DNA from: Herpetosiphon geysericola
GTDB lineage: Bacteria > Chloroflexota > Chloroflexia > Chloroflexales > Herpetosiphonaceae
Length of the DNA stretch: 64,000 bases
Direction of reading: 5' to 3'
Assembly: GCF_001306135.1 (NCBI RefSeq)
Contig: NZ_LGKP01000025.1
Coordinates: 372,001 to 436,000 of the forward strand
Below, piece after piece: positions 58,737 through 64,000 of this stretch. The position numbers and the translations under genes are program-made. Position 1 is the stretch's first letter, and every line of letters starts with the position of its first letter. The notes beneath the pieces are model-generated. The model was not told the DNA's origin. It worked only from the letters and a program-made list of their open reading frames with translations, and made no database searches.

Positions 58737-59525
58737 ATGGATTCAATTAATCGCTTAATTGCTGGTTTTGCTGGGCACTGGTCAGTTGATTTTCGTAGCA
58801 GCACGGGCGCAGTCTATTATCACTACCAAGCAACGCTGCAACTGCCTGCGGCTAGTTTGATTAAACTGTTCTTGGCGTGGCAATGGTATACAACCAATCA
58901 GCCAGTTTGCAACGTATTGATTAGTGAGCCAATGATTGTTGATTGGGATGGGTCGCTGGTCCATGATCTTGGCAGAATGCTTGCCAGCGATCAGCTCATC
59001 CAGCGCATGCTTAATCAATCAGAAAATAACGCCACCAATCTCATCTTGGCGCAGCTTGGTGGGATTGAGGTTGCAAACATGTGGTTGCAGCAACAGGGCT
59101 ATCAGGCAACCAGCTGGGGTCGTGTAATGCTCGATTTTCATGCCCGCCACCATGGTTTCGACAACTATACTAGTGCCGAAGAGGTAACACGTCTGTTGCA
59201 TACCATGACCACTACGGTGAGCAAAGGGGGATTAATGGCTAGTACCCTCGTAAAGAGCCTCGTTAACTCAGCAAGTGACGATAAAATAGTAGCAGGCCTC
59301 CCCCCAAGCGTCGTTTGTGCCCACAAATCGGGGGAGCTTGCTGATGTTGAACACGATGCAGCCTTGATCTACAGCCCTGATACATGGGATAGTTTGGTGA
59401 TTATGGCTGCAGCAGTCCCCGACCCAAGCCTAGCGCGGCAGCAGATTCGCCACCTTACTCGCGAGTTATGGCACAATAAAAACCTGCTCCAGCCAACGGG
59501 TGAGGCAGGTATGATGGATAGGTGA
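58737..59525 (+). CDS. Class A beta-lactamase-like serine hydrolase
   Basis: A 262-residue protein with the penicillin-binding fold motifs: SLIK (nucleophile Ser and Lys) in PAASLIKLFLAW, SENN in place of SDN in NQSENNATNLIL, and HKSG in place of KTG in VCAHKSGELADVEHDA. The general base glutamate of true class A enzymes is not evident in the omega-loop region (HARHHGFDNYTS). There is no signal peptide, so it appears cytoplasmic, unlike resistance enzymes. A peptidase or esterase role is likelier than antibiotic resistance. Confidence 0.8.
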   Translation: MDSINRLIAGFAGHWSVDFRSSTGAVYYHYQATLQLPAASLIKLFLAWQWYTTNQPVCNVLISEPMIVDWDGSLVHDLGRMLASDQLIQRMLNQSENNATNLILAQLGGIEVANMWLQQQGYQATSWGRVMLDFHARHHGFDNYTSAEEVTRLLHTMTTTVSKGGLMASTLVKSLVNSASDDKIVAGLPPSVVCAHKSGELADVEHDAALIYSPDTWDSLVIMAAAVPDPSLARQQIRHLTRELWHNKNLLQPTGEAGMMDR

Positions 59526-59541
59526 TCTCGTGGCGATTGGC

Positions 59542-59778
59542 CTATTGCGGGCCGTAAATATCAAGCGCAATATTATTTCGATTGGTGGGATCAATTTTGA
59601 CTGGCAAGATTGCACCAGGTTGAAACTGAGGAATCGAAATCATCGGAATAACGGCTTTGGTTTCAGTCTGATATTGGCCTAAAGGCCCATTAACGTGGAG
59701 CACTAAACCAATGTGGGGATTGTTATTGACCGTCGTTCCTGTTTGATCGACATTAATAATCGTTGCTTGGCCAGGCAA
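59542..59778 (-). CDS. Short protein or truncated remnant
   Basis: A 78-residue frame with only a TTG start, stopped just upstream by TGA. The content is coherent beta-rich protein: TIINVDQTGTTVNNNPHIGL, VIPMISIPQFQPGAILPVKI and DPTNRNNIALD. This pattern resembles a C-terminal domain attached to membrane helices in longer bacterial proteins, so the gene may have lost its front part. No good ribosome binding site. Confidence 0.5.
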   Translation of the reverse strand: MPGQATIINVDQTGTTVNNNPHIGLVLHVNGPLGQYQTETKAVIPMISIPQFQPGAILPVKIDPTNRNNIALDIYGPQ

Positions 59779-59861
59779 ACCCTGGTGTCATAATTTTTAT
59801 GTGGGCCAAATGCCCGCCAGAGGACAACAAGCGACACATTCGTAGGGTTTGATTGGCTCTC

Positions 59862-59891
59862 TTTACATTGATTTTAGCAATACGGTATACT
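59862..59891 (+). promoter_or_regulatory. Promoter of the PgeF-like gene
   Basis: TTTACA at 59862-59867 and TATACT at 59886-59891 with an 18-base spacer, 35 bases before the start codon. Confidence 0.55.
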
Positions 59892-59925
59892 AATCAGAAT
59901 CGTATACCTGCGCAGGGACTATTCC

Positions 59926-60810
59926 ATGCTGAATGCGCCGTCTGTTGCATCATCGCTTGATCCTGAAGTTTCTCCACCGATTGTTCGCGTGCCCGGTTTA
60001 GTTGGGCTGCCTTTTTTACAGCATGGTTTTTCTACCCGAACCTGTGGAAATTTGGCAACTCGTTATGGCCCACCTGCAGAAGTTGGCGCAGCACGCCGGA
60101 CGTTTGCCCGAGTTGCTGGGATTGATGCCAGCCGCGTGGCTCACTTTGCCCTAACGCATAGCTCACGAGTTGGCTTAGTCAGCGATCCTGATTGTATGGC
60201 GATCGATAGCACGCCACATCGAATCTCGGTACGCGGTTTGTTGGCCGATGCTTCGCCGCGTGACCTTAGTTTTATCAATGCGCAGGGAATTCCCAATCAA
60301 CAAGGGGTCGATAGCCTGATTACGACCACACGCAATTTGGCCTTATTTATGGTGGTTGGCGATGCAGCGCCAGTGATTATTACTACACGCCAAGGCAAAG
60401 CGGTGGCGCTGGTCAACGTGGGTTTGGTTGGCACTGTCAACAATATTTTGTCTCACACAATTGAGGCGTTATGCCATTTGGTGGCTTGTCAGCCAAGCGA
60501 TTTAATTGTCGGCATTGGTCCCACTGTCGGCCCTTGCTGCTATGCTTTGGCCCAATCGCTCACTTGGGCCCAAGTTGTATCGCCTGCCTTTTTTCAACAA
60601 CATGGCCCCAACGCCCCAGGCATTATCATCCGTGATGAACAATATTTCTTCGATTTGCCGCGCATGATCGGCTTTTTGCTTGAGCAAGAGGGCGTGCACA
60701 GCGCCAATATTCACTCAATTGATCGTTGCACTGCCTGCCCCGACACCGCTTTTTTTGGCCATTATGCTGGTGTAGCTGGGCGCTTTGGCGCCTTAGTCGC
60801 TTTGCGTTAG
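59926..60810 (+). CDS. PgeF/YfiH-family protein lacking two metal ligands
   Basis: A 294-residue member of the multicopper-polyphenol-oxidase-like (laccase-domain) family; active members such as PgeF and YfiH use one His-Cys-His metal site. The first histidine is present (FALTHSSRVGL). The usual ADC motif is GDAAPVIITT (Cys replaced by Ala), and HAGWRG is NVGLVGT (His replaced by Asn). GIGPTVGPCCYAL and the closing CTACPDTAFFGHYAG remain. The fold seems intact but the known activity should be lost. It converges on the MBOAT-like gene, overlapping by four bases. Confidence 0.82.
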   Translation: MLNAPSVASSLDPEVSPPIVRVPGLVGLPFLQHGFSTRTCGNLATRYGPPAEVGAARRTFARVAGIDASRVAHFALTHSSRVGLVSDPDCMAIDSTPHRISVRGLLADASPRDLSFINAQGIPNQQGVDSLITTTRNLALFMVVGDAAPVIITTRQGKAVALVNVGLVGTVNNILSHTIEALCHLVACQPSDLIVGIGPTVGPCCYALAQSLTWAQVVSPAFFQQHGPNAPGIIIRDEQYFFDLPRMIGFLLEQEGVHSANIHSIDRCTACPDTAFFGHYAGVAGRFGALVALR

Positions 60811-61751
60811 GGCAAATAGGCTCCAAACAAGCCCAAAACCAGTTCAGGCCGAAAGAGTAATGGAGCCGGAATAATCGTCCAACTTAGCGTCCAAATACTT
60901 TGACGATAGGGCGAACGGCGCAACCAAAACCGCAAGCTGCGCTGACGCTCCAAGCTGGTAGCAGCAATTTGCACCACAAAATAACCAGTTGGCCAGCCCC
61001 AACCCCCAGCCGCTGGATAGCTCAACAGCAATTCATGCAAGAAGCCAGAAACAATAAACACCATTGCTGCTGCCCAGCGCGAGCCAATGATAGGCTTCAA
61101 TGGCTGCCAAACCACCACACTCAGCACCTCGTGGACTGCCATATTCCAGCGTTTACCCCACCACTCGCTTACTGAGCGTGCATAGATTGGAGCTAAAAAT
61201 AAGGGCTGCATTTGCCAGCCAAAGGCTTGCCAAATAGCCAAATAGAGCCTGGTAATCCCAAAAAATAAGCTGATGACTACGCCAACTAAGGCGAGCCAAG
61301 AGCGCCACAACAGCCATAAGCCAACTGTTGGCGTTGGCCAAAACCAAGCAATTAGCCCAATCACCCCACCAAAACCCAACCACAATGCACCATGAGCCAC
61401 GTTTTTGCGCCAAGCAAGATCTGGCTGGCGTGGCAAGAGCCATGGCTCAAGCTGCATGCCCAGCCAAAAAATAAACCCCAAGCTGCGCCAAAAACCTAGT
61501 TGTTTGGTTTGTGAATGCGGGCTGTAGAGTAAGCGCCAGCCTTTAAACGCCAAATAGGTTGGAACCCAAATCGCAATAATTCGGCTCCAAATCGGCCAAG
61601 GCTGGCTGAGCCAAAGCCCATTGCCAATTGCCAAGAAGGCTAAAAACCAAGCTGCCCAGCGTCGTTGCTGAGCATCTCGGAGATACTGGGGCAGGCTCAA
61701 AAGTGCCAAACCAGTGCTAATCAGAAGGCTAATTAACCACACAACCCTCAT
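60807..61751 (-). CDS. Wax-synthase-like membrane acyltransferase (MBOAT-type)
   Basis: A 314-residue membrane protein with about eight hydrophobic helices. The segment SVSEWWGKRWNMAVHEVL is the wax-synthase/MBOAT signature and FIVSGFLHELLLSYP holds the expected catalytic histidine. Members esterify alcohols or sugars with acyl groups at the membrane. Its start overlaps the DinB-like gene upstream by four bases (ATGA), so the two are coupled. The acyl-CoA synthetase gene a kilobase away could supply substrate. The acceptor is unknown. Confidence 0.78.
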   Translation of the reverse strand: MRVVWLISLLISTGLALLSLPQYLRDAQQRRWAAWFLAFLAIGNGLWLSQPWPIWSRIIAIWVPTYLAFKGWRLLYSPHSQTKQLGFWRSLGFIFWLGMQLEPWLLPRQPDLAWRKNVAHGALWLGFGGVIGLIAWFWPTPTVGLWLLWRSWLALVGVVISLFFGITRLYLAIWQAFGWQMQPLFLAPIYARSVSEWWGKRWNMAVHEVLSVVVWQPLKPIIGSRWAAAMVFIVSGFLHELLLSYPAAGGWGWPTGYFVVQIAATSLERQRSLRFWLRRSPYRQSIWTLSWTIIPAPLLFRPELVLGLFGAYLP

Positions 61752-62263
61752 CGAGCGTCGTTGCCTTGAATTGGCTCAAGCTGAACGATGGCGTGGCGCA
61801 ATTGGGCCATATAATCCATTTCTTCAAGGTCGAGGTTGGCGCGTTCGACCGCCAATTGGCTCAAGCTCACCAAGCCGCGCTCAGGATCGTTGACTTTGCG
61901 CTCCCATTGGGTGCTGGTCAGGCTGCGCAACAAGCCCAAGCTGGTTTCGCGAATATCCATAAAGCTGCCAAGCTCCTCTGCTGGGTTGAGCACAAACGCT
62001 TTGGGGTAGCGGTTGAAAATCGTATTCAGCATGGGGTTTTCAGTTTTCAAGGCTTGCTCAACCACGGCGATTAATTCGACTTCACCGCGGCGCAGGCTGG
62101 AAAGGACTTGGGCTAACGAACGAGCAAAGCCTTGGGGGCGCTCTTGTTGAACATCAGGCTGCAAGCCAAAAACCCGCAAGCGCACATTATCGAGCGTGCT
62201 GGCCATAACTGATAAAGCCCAGAGTTCGTTATGAACTGGATCGTAAACATCGGAATGTGCCAT
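61748..62263 (-). CDS. DinB-like protein
   Basis: A 171-residue helical protein. The arrangement VYDPVHNELWALSVMASTLDN, LGLLRSLTSTQWERKVNDPE and LVSLSQLAVERANLDLEEMD follows the four-helix DinB pattern, though the metal-binding histidines are poorly kept (late HA only), so metal binding is doubtful. The ATG at 62263 has AAGGGG ten bases upstream. It is coupled to the MBOAT-like gene. Confidence 0.6.
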   Translation of the reverse strand: MAHSDVYDPVHNELWALSVMASTLDNVRLRVFGLQPDVQQERPQGFARSLAQVLSSLRRGEVELIAVVEQALKTENPMLNTIFNRYPKAFVLNPAEELGSFMDIRETSLGLLRSLTSTQWERKVNDPERGLVSLSQLAVERANLDLEEMDYMAQLRHAIVQLEPIQGNDAR

Positions 62264-62545
62264 GATCAAATATCCCCTTAAATTGGCAATCGATATGCAT
62301 TGCTAAGTATAGCAAAGAGTTGCTAGTAGCTAGCGGATTTGAATAGTTCTGGCGGATTGCAACAGTTGCATTCTCCATAATTGATCTAGTCAGTAACACA
62401 TTGATAATCCACAACATAAATATTAGGGGGTGCTGGGGGATGAAAACTCCCGGCGTTTCTCTCCAGCGCAGGGACGGAAGGGAGGAGAATCTCATAAAGC
62501 CATAAAATCGCAAATCAATGAATCTTTGAACCCAGCCTAAACTAC
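62264..62545. other. Intergenic stretch with a G-rich patch
   Basis: No gene is seen between the divergent genes. A GC-rich patch at 62426-62490 (GGGGGATGAAAACTCCC and a purine-rich GGACGGAAGGGAGGAG) can fold into short hairpins; no RNA family recognised. Confidence 0.4.
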
Positions 62546-62574
62546 TTGCCGCGCAGCTTAAAAAACTGTATCAT
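62546..62574 (+). promoter_or_regulatory. Promoter of the small gene at 62614
   Basis: TTGCCG at 62546-62551 and TATCAT at 62569-62574, spacer 17. Confidence 0.55.
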
Positions 62575-62613
62575 ACCCCTAGATTCCACTACAGTGCATT
62601 TATGGGAGCCTTC

Positions 62614-62814
62614 ATGCAGGTTTTTGTCCACCTCGATGAATTATTAACGCCAGCCTTGCTGCAACAACATCAACGCCATATCGTTGATTTTTTGGAGATG
62701 GAAGGCATCCCGCCTGAGACCGAGGTTGGGCGCACCAAAGTCAGTGAACGCGCCGCCAAAGAATTACTCGCCGAACTAGCCCATGATCTCGATCAAACAC
62801 CAGAAGATCAGTAA
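62614..62814 (+). CDS. Small acidic protein of unknown function
   Basis: A 66-residue protein, MQVFVHLDELLTPALLQQHQ onward, with a helical, charged body and a final ELAHDLDQTPEDQ. GGGAG lies five bases before the ATG at 62614, better than the ATG at 62602. No family recognised. It precedes the acyl-CoA synthetase gene by 150 bases. Confidence 0.65.
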   Translation: MQVFVHLDELLTPALLQQHQRHIVDFLEMEGIPPETEVGRTKVSERAAKELLAELAHDLDQTPEDQ

Positions 62815-62965
62815 TCAGCGCTGATCCTGCGTTCTAGCCACCGATCGTTAATGGCCGTTGCCAGCTGGCAATGATTTAACATCAGCTGTATAGCCCCAAT
62901 ACACTTGCTAACCACAGACGTTGTCGTTCGCCGTTGAATTGTTGCAAAGGTCTATGGAGGTAGCC

Positions 62966-64000
62966 CATGTCGTTTCGTAACCTTGGTGAGTTGTTTCGCG
63001 AGCGTTCCCAAACCTTTGCCCACCTCAACCGCTGGCGAACTCGCCGCAATGGCGAATGGTTGACCTGTACCAATGCCGAACATCAACGCCATGTTTATCA
63101 ACTTATGGCTGGTTTTCAAGCGTTGGGGCTGCAAAAAGGCGATCGGGTGGGGATTATGGCCAACACCAGTGTCGATTGGCTTGAAGCTGATTGGGCGCTC
63201 GTTTGTTCTGGGGCTGTGCCAGTTTCAATTTATCCCTCGCTGCTGGCAGATACAGTAGCTTTTATTGCCCAAGATGCTGAGCTTAAATTCCTGATGATTG
63301 AAAATCGCGAACAATACGATAAATTGCAAGCAGTACGCTCGCAACTTGAGCATATCGAGCGCGTCATTATTTTTGATGGCCGCGACTTGCCCAGCGACGA
63401 CCCTTGGATTTTATCGCTCACCAGTTTGCGCCGCATGGCAACTAACGATTCAACTGCGCAAGAGGTTTTTGCAGCCAACTGCGCCAAACAGATCGAGCCA
63501 GAAGATCTGGCGACGATCGTTTATACCTCGGGCACGACTGGCAATCCCAAGGGGGCAATGTTGGCCCATCGCGCCTTGCTCGGCGAGTTAAATGCCATTC
63601 GCGCGACTATGGGAATGAAGGTCGGCGAAGATGATGTGTTGTTTTTGCCAGCAGCGCATATTTTTGGCCGCTTGCAGCATATGTGCGGGGTGGATAACGG
63701 CCTCAACACAGCGATCATCGAATCGATTAAACAAGTGCTCGACGATGTGCAAGCAATTAAACCAACCTTCTTCTTCAGCGTCCCCCGCATGTATGAGAAG
63801 ATTTTCAGCACAGCGCAAGCCCGAGCTGAAGCCAGCCCGATTCGCAAGCGGATTTTTGCTTGGGCGATCAAGATTGCGCGCCAACAAAGTAGCTACAAAG
63901 CCCAAAAAGCTGTTGCTCCTGCCAGCTTCAAGCTAAAATATGGCTTGGCTGATCGTTTGGTATTCAAAAAGGTGCGCAGTTTGCTTGGCGGCAACATTCG
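62966..64000 (+). CDS. Long-chain acyl-CoA synthetase, N-terminal 345 residues (runs off the window)
   Basis: An AMP-forming acyl-CoA ligase that activates fatty acids. It starts MSFRNLGELFRERSQTFAHL; GGAGGT lies five bases before the ATG. The ATP-binding P-loop is TIVYTSGTTGNPKGAMLAH, and LFLPAAHIFGRLQ and FFFSVPRMYEKIF follow as in FadD/FAA-type long-chain enzymes. The C-terminal adenylation domain lies beyond base 64000. Confidence 0.93.

Overview
The window looks like chromosomal DNA of a filamentous Chloroflexota bacterium, most likely Herpetosiphon or a close relative. This is inferred from overall gene style, not from a database search. The signs are moderate GC, proline/threonine-rich surface proteins, a sortase, eukaryotic-like Ser/Thr kinases with surface repeats, a glmS ribozyme, TadE-like genes and secreted proteins ending in short LPL/LPV-type tails. 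No phage, insertion sequence, integrase or CRISPR array was seen.

Layout. 1-3382: ECF sigma factor with the start of its anti-sigma factor, then a GAF/PAS histidine kinase and a NarL-type regulator. 3418-9425: a RiPP (modified peptide) operon with its own promoter: PqqD-like recognition protein, radical SAM/SPASM enzyme, a 56-residue precursor peptide, an HPr-kinase-like protein, an S26B-type peptidase, and a secreted gingipain-like C25 protease. 9490-12990: sortase and a surface protein ending in an IPATG sorting signal. 12999-15705: RusA nuclease; infC-rpmI-rplT with an apparent ATC start for infC; a TrmH-family methyltransferase. 16109-19761: pyruvate dehydrogenase operon (minus strand). 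20072-27387: pheT, an AT-rich island with an operator-like palindrome, alaX, a DinB-like protein, an M19 dipeptidase and purM. 27403-34155: RsbT-like kinase, RsbX-like phosphatase and a large hybrid sensor kinase; a zinc-finger/LCP fusion; a membrane protein; a Sua5/YrdC protein. 34211-37129: a tRNA-like element, glmS with a ribozyme leader, and tRNA-Gly(CCC). 37242-43987: two tandem Ser/Thr kinases with calcium-binding thrombospondin-3 repeats, and a GT-C type membrane glycosyltransferase. 44115-50267: TadE, TadE, TadG/VWA and a Kelch-propeller secreted protein. 50287-54283: a golvesin-domain secreted protein and five small orphan genes. 54674-64000: a pseudokinase with a DnaJ-type zinc finger, recF, a serine hydrolase, a PgeF homologue missing metal ligands, an MBOAT-like protein, a DinB-like protein and the start of an acyl-CoA synthetase.

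The most promising candidate system is the RiPP operon. Its precursor is too short for ordinary gene calling. It carries a lasso-type YxxPxIxxxG leader motif, although no lasso cyclase is present, and ends in a C-terminal serine next to a kinase of the type known to phosphorylate such serines. Other strong leads are the glmS ribozyme with a large internal insertion, the sortase/substrate pair, the pseudokinase-DnaJ-zinc-finger fusion, the ZAS-LCP fusion, and a family of composite low-complexity repeats occupying at least five intergenic gaps, with part of it at a sixth.

Intercistronic hairpins without U-tracts are unusually common (17534, 27403, 32619, 34365, 47806, 56593) and may be a regulatory or RNA-processing habit of this genome.
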